Source of the DNA: Deltaproteobacteria bacterium
Lineage (GTDB): Bacteria; Bdellovibrionota; FAC87; UBA2466
DNA: 64,000 nucleotides
Direction: 5' to 3'
Assembly: GCA_016196825.1 (NCBI GenBank)
Contig: JACPWY010000028.1
Coordinates: 29,182 to 93,181 of the forward strand
Part shown: positions 34,270 through 43,417 of the stretch, piece by piece
Position numbering within the stretch: the first letter of the stretch is position 1
How the letters are laid out: each line of letters begins with the position of its first letter
Translations under genes and position numbers: made by a program
The notes under the pieces: generated by a model
Told to the model about the DNA's origin: nothing
Databases searched by the model: none
The model's input: only the letters and a program-made list of their open reading frames with translations

Positions 34270-36123
34270 CTACGCCACCGGGAGCGTGACCGTAAAGGTG
34301 CTCCCCTTGCCCAACTCACTCTCTAAATTAATGAAACCCTTGTGAAGTTCCACAAAATATTTCACGAGGTAAAGGCCCAGACCAGTTCCCTTCACCCTCT
34401 GTGTATTCTCGCTTCCGCCGCGATAGAACTTGTAGAAAACCTTCTCCTGGTCCGAGTGGGCGATGCCAAACCCTTGGTCTGCCACCGAGATCTTCACCCA
34501 ATCTCCATCTTCGTGTGAAATGAGCGTGATGCTGCTCCCGCGCGGTGAGTACTGGATCGCGTTTTCTACGAGGTTTCCAATCACCCGTTTCATCAGCTTC
34601 ACATCGTAGCGAATGCTGAAAATGGGATCTAGCTTCGTTTTGAGCCGAATGTTCTTCTCCACGGCCAAAGGTTGCTTCTCCTCCACTACCTCCAAGATCG
34701 TCGAATTGATGTCTCGGGTGGTCTTGTGGAGGGGTACCCGGGCGCTCTCAATGCGAGTGAGATCCAGGATCGATTCCACATATTCGCTCAGGTCTTCGGT
34801 GGTCTTCACGATCGCCGTGAGGGATTTGCGTTGTGCCTCTGGCAATTGCTCGCCGAGCCCCAGGACGAGCTCCGCGTTGCCTTGGATGCGCGCGATCGGA
34901 GTCTTGAGATCGTGAGAGACGAGCGAAAGGAAGTTGCTCTTAAGCTGCTCAAGTTGGGCCATGAGCTCGCTCTTCTCCTGGTAATGCCAGCGCTTGCGAT
35001 ATTCATCGACAAGGCGATATGGGATGACCAAATAATAGCCCACACAGGCGACGACGAGCGGGTGTGCGAGATCGAGCCATGTCCCAAACATTCTGAGTGC
35101 GGCCCACCCGATCACAAAAAGGGTGAGGCATTCGCCCAGAACAAAAAGAATCCCTTTCCCCGGTGAAACCGCGAGGACAAAATTCACCGTCACAAGACCA
35201 ATGACGATCGCCAAAAACCAATCCAGGGCGTGGGACGAACGCGCGATGGGCTGTCCATCAATGAGCGTTGCCAAACTCTGGGCTGCTCCCTGTAGCATTG
35301 GTGTTTCGTAACTCGTCCGGGAATAGGGTGTGAGAATGTGATCGGCCCCTTTTCTCGCGGAAAGTGCAGTGCCGATCAAAACGATCTTGTTTCTGAAGAA
35401 ATCAGCTGGCACGTCGCCTCGGACGACGAGCTGGCTCGATATTGAAGGGTACCGAAAATTGCGCCACTGGATGTAGACCTGAGAAGAATCCCCTACCGTC
35501 TCGCTGCGAAGGTTTTTCACGGAGCAATGGAGCCCCTTTTTGAGGCAGTACATTTGGGTTAACGACCAGTAGAGCGTGGGTTGTCCCTCGATGGTGAGCA
35601 TCACTCGCCGTGAAACCGAGTCGCTGCCATAGCTAAACGTATCGCGGGAAACAAAACCAGGGAGATAGGGGGCCCTCGTTGAGAGTTCGGTCGGGCGTTT
35701 TCGGCCGAGACTTTCATCATCGTTGAAGCCGATGATGGTCTCGGGAATGGATGAAAAGACCTGGTCCAGAGTGTTCAACTCACTCGAGGAATAGGTCCTT
35801 TCATTGTAGGCCCCGATCACTCCGATCGCGAGGGGCGTCTGGCTCTTGATTGTCTTGAAAATGCCTTCCATCTCCACGACGGGGAGCCGAGCTCCAAAGC
35901 CGTAGTGTTCGCTGGCGGAGTCGTCATAGGCCACAATGACGATATCGGGGTTGGGTCGATCAAAGGCCGGAAGGCGAAAGAGGGCATCCACGACGATCCC
36001 TTTGAGTCCGTCCATCTCGAACTGCAAAACGGCAAAGACAAAGAGCGCCCCGAGTATGCTTACGGAAATGTGGGAAAAAAATTGCGAACGGCGGGACTCG
36101 GATTTTTCAGGCGACCGATTCAT
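34270..36123 (-). CDS. CHASE2-domain sensor histidine kinase
   Basis: A 617-residue membrane kinase. An N-terminal helix (about 17-36) leads into a periplasmic CHASE2 sensor (about 40-290), then three helices (about 300-370), a short coiled coil, the HisKA domain with His404 in FLSLVSHDLKTPIARIQG, and a catalytic ATPase domain with the N box (NLVENAIQYSP), G1 (VADQGFGIAHSD) and G2 (KGTGLGLYLVKYFVE). The signal sensed is unknown. It is the first gene of an operon with the NtrC-type regulator and ftsW-like gene, and has a candidate promoter just upstream. Confidence 0.94.
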   Translation of the reverse strand: MNRSPEKSESRRSQFFSHISVSILGALFVFAVLQFEMDGLKGIVVDALFRLPAFDRPNPDIVIVAYDDSASEHYGFGARLPVVEMEGIFKTIKSQTPLAIGVIGAYNERTYSSSELNTLDQVFSSIPETIIGFNDDESLGRKRPTELSTRAPYLPGFVSRDTFSYGSDSVSRRVMLTIEGQPTLYWSLTQMYCLKKGLHCSVKNLRSETVGDSSQVYIQWRNFRYPSISSQLVVRGDVPADFFRNKIVLIGTALSARKGADHILTPYSRTSYETPMLQGAAQSLATLIDGQPIARSSHALDWFLAIVIGLVTVNFVLAVSPGKGILFVLGECLTLFVIGWAALRMFGTWLDLAHPLVVACVGYYLVIPYRLVDEYRKRWHYQEKSELMAQLEQLKSNFLSLVSHDLKTPIARIQGNAELVLGLGEQLPEAQRKSLTAIVKTTEDLSEYVESILDLTRIESARVPLHKTTRDINSTILEVVEEKQPLAVEKNIRLKTKLDPIFSIRYDVKLMKRVIGNLVENAIQYSPRGSSITLISHEDGDWVKISVADQGFGIAHSDQEKVFYKFYRGGSENTQRVKGTGLGLYLVKYFVELHKGFINLESELGKGSTFTVTLPVA

Positions 36124-36146
36124 TCTTGGCCCTCAAACCGGGGCCT

Positions 36147-36176
36147 AATATAGCGCATTTGGCGCCACCACCTCAA
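36147..36176 (-). promoter_or_regulatory. candidate sigma-70 promoter of the kinase operon
   Basis: On the minus strand TTGAGG (36176-36171) and TATATT (36152-36147) are separated by 18 bases, and the start codon is at 36123. The -35 box lies within the hairpin at 36165-36201. Confidence 0.45.
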
Positions 36177-36201
36177 GCAGTCCTCTTTTTGCTTGTGGTG
36201 G
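36165..36201. repeat. intergenic hairpin overlapping the kinase promoter
   Basis: CCACCAC (36165-36171) pairs with GTGGTGG (36195-36201) and AAGCA (36175-36179) pairs with TGCTT (36190-36194), with a three-base bulge on one side. It is located between the zinc-ribbon gene and the kinase gene. There is no T-run, so an operator or mRNA-processing role is more likely than termination. Confidence 0.45.
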
Positions 36202-36244
36202 AACCCGCAATAAATTCAATGGGTTGGAGAGCGAAATAGCTTTT

Positions 36245-36976
36245 TCAGTTTTGTTCAGGTGGGGCCTCGGGGAGGATGAGAATCCGCCCGCAATTCGCAC
36301 ACCTGTGAATGGCCTTAAAACCAAGGATCTCGTTGAAGAGTTGGTGCCGGATAACCATATGGCAGCCATCACATCGTCCGGCGTGGGCCATTACGATGGG
36401 AATAGACTTCAGCTTATCGAGAGTGCGGTTGTACAGAGTGGCTACATCGGGGGCGAGTTGCTTAATGGTGGCCACCCGCTTCCCAATGTGCTCCTCCAAC
36501 AACTGGAGCACCCGAAGGCGCTCATCTTCGCACTTCTTCTTTTCGGCCAGCAATACCGTCTCACCCGTCGCGAATTCCTCTAGCAGTGCCGCGCTCTTTT
36601 TCTTTTTCTCGTCGATTTCGCTCATCAGACGGATGACGACCTCTTCGTAGGCGCCTTTCTCCTGCTTCTGAGATTCATTTTCCTTCATGGAGGCCTGGTA
36701 CTCTTCGTTGGTCTTGACCTCCATCATTTTATCTTGGGCTTTTTTCAGCTTCTCTTCGCGCTCCTTGAGATCGAGCTCGGCCCGTCGGAGATTCTTCTCT
36801 GAAAAGGCCTGTTCTATCTTTGCGGTGTCGAGCTGCAGTCGACTGGCGGTGATCTTGGCGTCTATCGTCTGAATTTCTTTGGGAAGGTCTTCAATTTCTC
36901 GGGTGAGGCGGTGAATTTTTTCTTCGATCGTCTTCAGTTCAGTCAGAATCTTGTACTGTGCGCGAATGTCGCTCAA
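36245..36976 (-). CDS. coiled-coil C4 zinc-ribbon protein (DUF164/CdsZ type)
   Basis: A 243-residue protein: residues 1-180 form a long antiparallel coiled coil (EKIHRLTREIEDLPKEIQTI; ERAELDLKE-type heptads), and the end carries two zinc-binding pairs in GRCDGCHMVIRHQ and HRCANCGRI. This matches the HP0958/CT398 family, linked in other bacteria to flagellar or secretion functions and to RNA binding. No secretion gene is adjacent. The gene lies next to a tRNA gene and downstream of rpoD on the same strand. Confidence 0.88.
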   Translation of the reverse strand: MSDIRAQYKILTELKTIEEKIHRLTREIEDLPKEIQTIDAKITASRLQLDTAKIEQAFSEKNLRRAELDLKEREEKLKKAQDKMMEVKTNEEYQASMKENESQKQEKGAYEEVVIRLMSEIDEKKKKSAALLEEFATGETVLLAEKKKCEDERLRVLQLLEEHIGKRVATIKQLAPDVATLYNRTLDKLKSIPIVMAHAGRCDGCHMVIRHQLFNEILGFKAIHRCANCGRILILPEAPPEQN

Positions 36977-37006
36977 GCAGTTTCTCCGTTCATGAAGCCA
37001 TCAGTC

Positions 37007-37080
37007 TGGGCCCACCAGGACTTGAACCTGGGACCTACCGGTTATGAGCCGGCTGCTCTAACCGACTGAGCTATGGGCCC
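37007..37080 (-). tRNA. tRNA with CAU anticodon (Met elongator or Ile2)
   Basis: A complete 74-nt cloverleaf can be drawn: acceptor GGGCCCA/TGGGCCC with discriminator A, D arm GCTC/GAGC, anticodon stem GCCGG/CCGGT around loop CTCATAA, five-base variable region, and a T arm with TTCAAGT. The CCA end is not encoded. A CAU anticodon fits elongator Met or the lysidine-modified isoleucine tRNA. I cannot separate them by eye; the lack of a mismatched first acceptor pair rules out initiator tRNA. Confidence 0.93.
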
Positions 37081-37145
37081 AATCGCTGCCTACTCTACCG
37101 TTCCAACCCCCCATAAGTCGAGCCGAGACTTGGACGAAGCGGGCC

Positions 37146-39098
37146 TTAATTCTCGATAAACGCCTTGAGGCGCTTGCTGCGACTTGGGTGACGAAGTTTT
37201 CTGAGAGCTTTCGCCTCGATCTGACGAATACGTTCGCGAGTCACGTTGAAGTCCTGTCCCACCTCTTCAAGGGTGTGGTCGGAGCTCTCGCCAATACCGA
37301 ATCGCATGCGCAAAACTTTTTCCTCGCGGGTTGTGAGAGTCGCGAGCACCTTCCGGGTTTGCTCGGAAAGATTGACGTTGGTAATGGCATCCGACGGCGA
37401 GAGCATCGCCTTGTCCTCGATGAAGTCTCCCAAGTGCGAATCCTCGTCCTCGCCGATAGGGGTTTCGAGCGAGATCGGCTCCTTGGCTATCTTCAGAACC
37501 TTTCTCACTTTATCGACCGGCATCTCCATTTTCTCGGCGATCTCTTCCGGAGTCGGTTCGCGGCCGAGCTCCTGAACGAGGTAGCGTGAGGTGCGGATGA
37601 GCTTGTTGATGGTCTCGATCATGTGTACCGGGATGCGGATGGTCCGCGCCTGGTCGGCTATGGCGCGAGTGATCGCCTGTCGGATCCACCACGTTGCATA
37701 GGTGGAGAACTTGTAACCGCGGCGATATTCGAACTTATCCACGGCCTTCATCAGACCAATATTTCCCTCCTGGATGAGATCCAGGAACTGGAGGCCGCGG
37801 TTCGTATACTTCTTCGCGATAGAAACCACGAGACGAAGGTTGGCCTCGACCAGTTCGGCCTTGGCGGCTTCGGACTTCGCCTCGCCGGCCAAGATCGCTT
37901 CGTACATGTGTTGGAGCTCACCGGCGTTGACGTTGGCCTCTTTCTCCACGACCACGATCTTCTTAAGGGCTTCGCGGACGAGGTGATCCAGCTCCAGCAT
38001 TCCGGGGTAATCGACCCCATGCTTCGCCTTGAGCTGCTCTTCAAATTTTTTGTTCTTCTTCGCCTCGGTGAGGACTTTGCGGAACTTACCGATCGCGTCG
38101 GTGTTCACCTTGCGCAGCGTGCGGTTCAGCTCCCTCTCGGCGTCTTCAATGCGCATGACCTGCTGCTTAAACTTGGCCACGATCTTGTTGATCGTCTTTC
38201 GGTTGAAGTTAATCTGCAGGAAGACGTCGACAATCTTCCTGCGGTTCGACGCCAATTTTTCACGGAGCTTCTTTCGCTCGATGATGCTCAACCCCTTCTT
38301 ATAGAGCTTCTGCTCTACAACGGTGAGCTGTTTTTCGAAGCTCTTCACCAGCTTCATGCCGTCGAGAATCTTATCGCGGGCCTCGGCCTCGCTCATCCCC
38401 TCAACTGCCTCTGGAGCGCCGCCGGTGCTCACATGAGCATGAGTATGGGCATGGGCAGGAGGAGCAGCAGCAGCGACGGGCGCGGCCTCTTCGCTCGCTG
38501 GCTCCTCGGTGCCTTCGGCCGTCTCTCCTTCCGCGGGAGCCGCACTTTCATCCTGATTTTCGTTTTCGTTCTCACCGCCGCGGATCACATCACGCGCGCG
38601 GAGCTTTCCCTTCTCGATCTTTTCACCGATCGCGAGGAATTCCTTGATGCCCATCGAGGAGTTGAGAATGACATCCAACACCTCGGCTTCGCCCTCTTCG
38701 ATACGCTTGGCGATTTCGATTTCGCCTTCGCGGGTCAAGAGCGCAACGGAGCCCATCTTTTTAAGATACAAGCGGACGGGGTCAAGGCCGCGTGTAAGGC
38801 CTTCGTCTTCATCGCTGGCGGCTGCGGTCGCGGGCTTTTCAGCGGCCTGAGTCTCGGCGACCTGGGCTGCACGCTTCTGGTTCTGCGCCTGCTGCTTTTT
38901 GATCTGCTTAAATTGTTTTTCGTTCTCGACCACTTCGATCTCGGCCTGCTCAAGCATGCCCATGACGGTGTCGAGCTCTTCAGATTCGGAAATATCATCA
39001 GGGAGGGCGTCGTTAATCTCCTCATAGGTCAGAAAGCCCTTTTGCTTTCCGGAGGAGATTAGTTTCTGAAGCTCTTTTCTCTTTTCCAGTTTAGCCAT
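37146..39098 (-). CDS. rpoD: primary sigma factor RpoD (sigma-70)
   Basis: The housekeeping sigma factor, 650 residues. Region 1.1 lies near the N-terminus; region 1.2 is in [20 protein letters not shown]; region 2 is in [20 protein letters not shown] with [16 protein letters not shown] (-10 recognition); region 3 follows; region 4.2 is in [20 protein letters not shown] (-35 recognition). Residues about 175-235 of the non-conserved region are acidic and Ala-rich and contain the His-rich AHAHTHAHV. It lies downstream of dnaG in the macromolecular-synthesis order and is separated from dnaG by 161 bases. Confidence 0.97.
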   Translation of the reverse strand: MAKLEKRKELQKLISSGKQKGFLTYEEINDALPDDISESEELDTVMGMLEQAEIEVVENEKQFKQIKKQQAQNQKRAAQVAETQAAEKPATAAASDEDEGLTRGLDPVRLYLKKMGSVALLTREGEIEIAKRIEEGEAEVLDVILNSSMGIKEFLAIGEKIEKGKLRARDVIRGGENENENQDESAAPAEGETAEGTEEPASEEAAPVAAAAPPAHAHTHAHVSTGGAPEAVEGMSEAEARDKILDGMKLVKSFEKQLTVVEQKLYKKGLSIIERKKLREKLASNRRKIVDVFLQINFNRKTINKIVAKFKQQVMRIEDAERELNRTLRKVNTDAIGKFRKVLTEAKKNKKFEEQLKAKHGVDYPGMLELDHLVREALKKIVVVEKEANVNAGELQHMYEAILAGEAKSEAAKAELVEANLRLVVSIAKKYTNRGLQFLDLIQEGNIGLMKAVDKFEYRRGYKFSTYATWWIRQAITRAIADQARTIRIPVHMIETINKLIRTSRYLVQELGREPTPEEIAEKMEMPVDKVRKVLKIAKEPISLETPIGEDEDSHLGDFIEDKAMLSPSDAITNVNLSEQTRKVLATLTTREEKVLRMRFGIGESSDHTLEEVGQDFNVTRERIRQIEAKALRKLRHPSRSKRLKAFIEN

Positions 39099-39259
39099 CA
39101 GCAGCCACCTTCGTAATCATTGTCGGTGTTCGGGTAGAAAGACAAACAGGAACTTTTACCATTTGGCGACAGTCGGTGCAAGACTATCTCATTCTTTTTT
39201 AAGGCTTTTTGGGTGACTAGTCGCGGCAAAAAAGATGCCAAGGAAGCACCCATCAGGCG

Positions 39260-41053
39260 CTACGTCTCGGGTGAAATCTGGGCCCTGAGCTCCCGGATCT
39301 TACCTAGGATCTCCAAGGATTCGGCCTCGTTGCCCATTCGCTGCGCCAACTGGGCTTGGGTCGAGAGTTTTTTGATCTCCGCCTGCCGCGCACGATTGCG
39401 GACCGAATTGAGAAGGGCCTGCAGGGTCTCGCGGTCGTCGGCCGTGGCCTTGGGCTCCTGGACCAGGAACCCACTGAGCAGAGGCGTTATCTCGTCTTCC
39501 GGAGTGAGTCTACCGAGCTCGGTCTGTAGGGCTGCGGCCAGCTGGGCGGTTGGGGTTTTGTGGACTAGCTCCAGAAGACCTCGGACGGTAGCTTCTCGGA
39601 GGATTGGCTTCCATTCGAATTCATCGACTGCGAGAAACTCGGTGTGGCAGATGATCGCGTTCTTGAGTAGGGCCATCTCAACCGGATCTTTCTTCAAAAC
39701 TGGAGGCGGACGCACCGCTGGAGCGCTGGGCGCTCTGGGTTTCTCTTGAGAGGTTGGCGCCGCGGGTTGGGATTCGGCGAGGGCCTTAAGTGCGTTTGTC
39801 GAGACGCCGAGGACCAGGCAGATATTGTCCCAGATTGTCACGCGATCATTGAGGCGGCGGGTGGCTCGGATAATGGGGGCCAGGCTATTCAGAATGTCGG
39901 ATTTTTCGTGCTCGCCGAGCGTTCCGCGCCCGGCGATCTCCTTGAGCCATTTGGTGATCTGGCGAGGGGCCTTGGCGCAGAGTTCATAAAAAGCATCGGC
40001 CCCCTTGTCTTTCGCAAAATCATCTGGGTCCTGACCTTTGGGGAGGCTGACATCGCGGGCCAGGATGCCATGCTCCATTAAGAGGTGGATGGAGTGACGC
40101 CAGGCCTCTTCCCCGGCGCGATCGGGATCGAAGACGGTGACGACGCGATTCGTGAGGGTGCGGATGAGACGACAATGTTCGTCGGTGAGGGCGGTCCCCA
40201 TGACGGCGATCGCGTTGTCGATTCCCTTCTCCCAAAGGCCGATCACATCCATGTAGCCTTCGACGATGAGAGCCTCGCCTTTTAAGCGAATGCCGCGAGC
40301 ATTTTCGAAGAGGCCATACAGATTGCGTCGCTTGGAGAAGATCGGGGAATCGGATGAGTTGAGGTACTTGGGCTGATTCTCGTCGTCATTGAGCCGTCGC
40401 GCGCCGAATCCGATCACGTGCCCCTCTTTGTCGGTGATGGGAAACATCAGGCGGTCGCGGAAGCGATCGAAATTTTTCCCGTCTTCCTTCACGGTGAGAA
40501 GGCCGGCCTCCTGCAGAGTGAGCGGAGAAAAGCCTCTCTTCACCAGCTGATCACGCAGGCCGCTCCAGCCAGCGGGGGCGAGTCCGAGGTTGAAGCGCTC
40601 AATCGATTTCTGCGTGAGCCCCCGCTCTTCCAGATAAGCGAGGATCGCTTTCCCTTCGGGTCGTTTTGTGAGCAGGAAGTGAAAGTATTTGGCCGCCCAC
40701 GTGAGCGCCTCCATGGCCTGGGCCGAGCCAGCCGGCCCCTGCGGTAGAGGGCGTTTTACCTTCGTGCGTTCAAGAGTGACTCCGGCGCGCGAGGCGAGTT
40801 TCTCGAGCGTCTCCGGGAATGCGAGCCCTTCAATCGCCGAGACGAAGGTGAAGACATCGCCGCCCTTGTGGCAGCCAAAGCAATGAAAGATCTGACGAGA
40901 GGGGTGGACGTTGAAGGACGGTGTTTTTTCCTTGTGAAAGGGGCAGAGTCCGAGGAAGGTCTGGCCAGCCCTCTTGAGCGGCACGTATTCGCTGACGATA
41001 TCGATGATATTGAGGCGGGTCTTGATTTCGTTGATCGTGGAGTCGGCGACCAC
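39260..41053 (-). CDS. dnaG: DNA primase
   Basis: Makes RNA primers at the replication fork. The 597-residue protein has an N-terminal CHC2 zinc finger (CPFHKEKTPSFNVHP and HCFGCHKGGD), the RNA-polymerase core and Toprim domain with EGYMDVIGLW and FDPDRAGEEA, and a C-terminal DnaB-interacting region. The start is taken as GTG at 41053: GCGAGG lies seven bases upstream and MVADSTINEIKTRL matches the family N-terminus. It starts one base after the glycosylase stop, so the two are coupled. A start at 41092 would overlap that gene by 38 bases. Confidence 0.96.
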   Translation of the reverse strand: MVADSTINEIKTRLNIIDIVSEYVPLKRAGQTFLGLCPFHKEKTPSFNVHPSRQIFHCFGCHKGGDVFTFVSAIEGLAFPETLEKLASRAGVTLERTKVKRPLPQGPAGSAQAMEALTWAAKYFHFLLTKRPEGKAILAYLEERGLTQKSIERFNLGLAPAGWSGLRDQLVKRGFSPLTLQEAGLLTVKEDGKNFDRFRDRLMFPITDKEGHVIGFGARRLNDDENQPKYLNSSDSPIFSKRRNLYGLFENARGIRLKGEALIVEGYMDVIGLWEKGIDNAIAVMGTALTDEHCRLIRTLTNRVVTVFDPDRAGEEAWRHSIHLLMEHGILARDVSLPKGQDPDDFAKDKGADAFYELCAKAPRQITKWLKEIAGRGTLGEHEKSDILNSLAPIIRATRRLNDRVTIWDNICLVLGVSTNALKALAESQPAAPTSQEKPRAPSAPAVRPPPVLKKDPVEMALLKNAIICHTEFLAVDEFEWKPILREATVRGLLELVHKTPTAQLAAALQTELGRLTPEDEITPLLSGFLVQEPKATADDRETLQALLNSVRNRARQAEIKKLSTQAQLAQRMGNEAESLEILGKIRELRAQISPET

Positions 41054-41054
41054 T

Positions 41055-41636
41055 CTATACCTCGCCCGCGAGGAATCGATAGGGGAGCTCACGGGCTTGA
41101 GAGATGCCTATGCGAGGTGTAGCGGTAATGGTTTTGGTGGAGCGCCCCAAATTCACAAGGCGTATGCGATCGGAGGAAAAAGTTTCGCCGTCAAAACTGA
41201 GGTTGATGCCGAGTGCCTGCGCGAGTTTGCCGGGCCCGTTCATGAGGAGACGGGGGTCCCGAGTTTTTCGATTCTTGAAGAAGGTTGGTTCGCCGAGAAT
41301 CGGCCGGGCGGCGCGGATCAAGACTGCCTCTCCTACACCCACCGGCCCTGTCACGACGTTCATGCAGTAGTGCATCCCATAGGAGAGATAGACGTAGCAA
41401 GTCCCCCCGCCTTCAAACATCGAGCGGTTGCGGGCCGTGGGGCCATGATAGGAGTGGCTCGCCGGGTCGCGCTGGCCGAGATAGGCCTCGGTCTCGGTGA
41501 TCTCTACGGCGAGGAGCTCACCACGCGAACGAACAACGAGCCCTTTCCCGATGAGGGAGCGAGCGACGGTCAGCGTATCCCGGAGATAGAATTGACTAGG
41601 AAGAACTTTTTGAAAGTTGTGTTCGGACGGCTTCAT
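41055..41636 (-). CDS. 3-methyladenine DNA glycosylase (AAG/MPG type)
   Basis: Removes alkylated purines from DNA. At 193 residues it is the AAG fold: ETEAYLGQRDPASHSYHG contains the catalytic Glu and the YHG contact, and RNRSMFEGGGTCYVYLSYGM is the DNA-intercalating region. NGPGKLAQALGI is the C-terminal block. The ATG at 41636 overlaps yqeY by 41 bases. Its position between yqeY and dnaG is an unusual insertion into the usual rpsU-dnaG-rpoD order. Confidence 0.93.
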   Translation of the reverse strand: MKPSEHNFQKVLPSQFYLRDTLTVARSLIGKGLVVRSRGELLAVEITETEAYLGQRDPASHSYHGPTARNRSMFEGGGTCYVYLSYGMHYCMNVVTGPVGVGEAVLIRAARPILGEPTFFKNRKTRDPRLLMNGPGKLAQALGINLSFDGETFSSDRIRLVNLGRSTKTITATPRIGISQARELPYRFLAGEV

Positions 41637-42051
41637 TGAGAATTCTACCGTCGGCCCGACCGGCCGCTTTAGCGACGACAAGTTTCATCACCTTGCCCAT
41701 GTCCTTCGGGTCTTTTGCGCCGGCTTCCAGGATGCATTCGGCTACGAGCTGATCGACGGCCTCTTTCGACATTTGCTGTGGAAGATACTTTTTCAGAATC
41801 TCGATCTCTTTGGCTTCCTTTTCAGAGAGGTCCATGCGACCGCCCTTATTGAAAGCCTCGATAGAATCGTTTCTCTGCTTGATAAGTGTCGAGACGACCT
41901 TCTGGATGTCGGTATCGGAGAGCGTGGCGCGAGAATCGATCTCGCGCTTTTTCACGTCGGAGATCAGCATACGCAGCGTGGATACGGTGAGCGCGTCCTG
42001 CGCCTTCATCGCGGTCTTGATCTCATTTTGAATGGTTGTCTTTAAATCCAC
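41596..42051 (-). CDS. yqeY: GatB/YqeY domain protein
   Basis: A 151-residue helical protein with the YqeY fold, related to the tRNA-binding tail domain of GatB. KDALTVSTLRMLISDVKKRE-like opening (here QDALTVSTLRMLISDVKK), EIEILKKYLPQQMS and DMGKVMKLVVAKAAGRADG are characteristic. The start is GTG. Its precise function is unclear; it is widely found between rpsU and dnaG. It follows rpsU after two bases, and its end overlaps the glycosylase gene. Confidence 0.93.
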   Translation of the reverse strand: MDLKTTIQNEIKTAMKAQDALTVSTLRMLISDVKKREIDSRATLSDTDIQKVVSTLIKQRNDSIEAFNKGGRMDLSEKEAKEIEILKKYLPQQMSKEAVDQLVAECILEAGAKDPKDMGKVMKLVVAKAAGRADGRILNEAVRTQLSKSSS

Positions 42052-42053
42052 GT

Positions 42054-42248
42054 TTACCGGCGTTCGAAAGTTCGCTTGAGAGCGCGCTTACGGGCGGCGA
42101 TGGACTTTTTCTTCCTTCGAATCGAGGGCTTCTCGTAGTATTCGCGCCGACGGAGCTCGGACAGGATGCCGGCCTTCTCGCACTGCTTTTTGAAACGTCG
42201 AAGAGCGACGTCGTAAGGCTCGTTATCTTTTACTCTCAATCCTGGCAA
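42054..42248 (-). CDS. rpsU: 30S ribosomal protein S21
   Basis: A 64-residue basic ribosomal protein: [20 protein letters not shown] is the S21 signature and [15 protein letters not shown] the basic tail. The start is a TTG at 42248: GGAAGGAG lies eight bases before it, and M-P-G-L-R-V matches the N-terminus of other S21 proteins. The in-frame ATG at 42305 would add 19 residues and overlap queA, so it is unlikely. It heads the rpsU-yqeY-glycosylase-dnaG-rpoD series. Confidence 0.94.
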   Translation of the reverse strand: MPGLRVKDNEPYDVALRRFKKQCEKAGILSELRRREYYEKPSIRRKKKSIAARKRALKRTFERR

Positions 42249-42301
42249 TGGAATCACTCCTTCCGGAAAAGTCGTTAGGCTAGCCCCGTCCCTGTGATGC
42301 G

Positions 42302-43321
42302 TCAATAGACCAGCATGGCGTCGCCGTAGCTATAGAAGCGGTAATCTTGAGAAATTGCCTCCTCATAGCACCGCAAGGCTGCCTCGCGCCCCATGAAGGC
42401 GGAGACGAGGACGAGAAGAGAGGTTTTGGGGAGGTGAAAGTTGGTGAGAAGGGCGTTGGCGTGCCGGAACGGGAAACCGGGCTTGATGAAAAGTCGGGTT
42501 GAGCCCGTCGGGCCGCCTAGGGCGGCTGACTCGAGCGCTCTCAGGGAGGTGGTGCCCACGCAGAGAATCCTCCGGCCGTGGTGGCGAGCCTCTTCGCAGA
42601 TTTTCAGCGTGGATTCGGGCACCGAGTAGCTCTCGGCGTGGAGTTCAGTTCCCTCGAGTCCTTCTTCACTTAAGGGGGCGAAGGTCCCGTAGCCGACATG
42701 AAGGGTGGTGGAGGCAATGGTGACCCCCTGTTGGTGAACTTCGGTGAGCAGCTCCGGGGTGAAGTGGAGACCGGCCGTCGGAGCTGCGACGGCTCCGGAC
42801 TCTTTTGCAAAAACGGTCTGGTAGCTGCTCCAATCCGACGCGGCGGCCGCGCGGGCCAGGTAGGGCGGAATCGGCGGAGTCCCGACCCGAGCGAGCCAAT
42901 CGAAGAATGGCAATTCTGTGGCAGGAAACCGAACCGTAAACGGACTGCCTAAAGCTTCTGGAGAGCGGCGGATTTCGATTTTGGTGTTGTCGGAGAGGGT
43001 GACGGGGAGAGTGGTCTTGACTCGGCGGCCAGGTTTGACCAGGCAGCGCCAGGAGGAGTCGTGCTCCGGGTGGAGGAGAAAAATTTCGATCGGGCGGCCT
43101 TGGGCGTCAAGAGAGTTGAGGCGGGCTGGGATGACTTTGGTATTGTTGACGACCATCACATCGTCGGGAGCGAGAAAATTTGTGATTTCGGCGATTGAGT
43201 GGTGCGCGAGGTGGGCGCGGGCGCGATCGTAGACGAGGAGCCTCGCCGAGTCCCGTGGGGATGCGGGGAACTGGGCGATCAGTCTATCGGGGAGCCGGTA
43301 GTCGAAATCCTCAAGCCGCAT
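42302..43321 (-). CDS. queA: S-adenosylmethionine:tRNA ribosyltransferase-isomerase
   Basis: Moves the ribosyl group of SAM to preQ1 in tRNA, the penultimate step of queuosine synthesis. The 339 residues cover the whole family: [20 protein letters not shown] at the start, [39 protein letters not shown] and [17 protein letters not shown]. Its end is 54 bases upstream of rpsU on the same strand. The other queuosine genes are not in the window. Confidence 0.96.
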   Translation of the reverse strand: MRLEDFDYRLPDRLIAQFPASPRDSARLLVYDRARAHLAHHSIAEITNFLAPDDVMVVNNTKVIPARLNSLDAQGRPIEIFLLHPEHDSSWRCLVKPGRRVKTTLPVTLSDNTKIEIRRSPEALGSPFTVRFPATELPFFDWLARVGTPPIPPYLARAAAASDWSSYQTVFAKESGAVAAPTAGLHFTPELLTEVHQQGVTIASTTLHVGYGTFAPLSEEGLEGTELHAESYSVPESTLKICEEARHHGRRILCVGTTSLRALESAALGGPTGSTRLFIKPGFPFRHANALLTNFHLPKTSLLVLVSAFMGREAALRCYEEAISQDYRFYSYGDAMLVY

Positions 43322-43417
43322 AGCGGGTTAATAGGCCCATTTGTCCTCGGTATCAACAGAACGCGTTTTTGCCAAAATGAGGAGGAATCCCGAGGTGCGC
43401 CGTGGTAAGCGTGAAAA

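Noticed and set aside
37623..39062. 479-codon open frame on the plus strand
   Set aside because: It is antisense to rpoD and arises from the codon bias of that gene; it has no recognisable domain or ribosome site.
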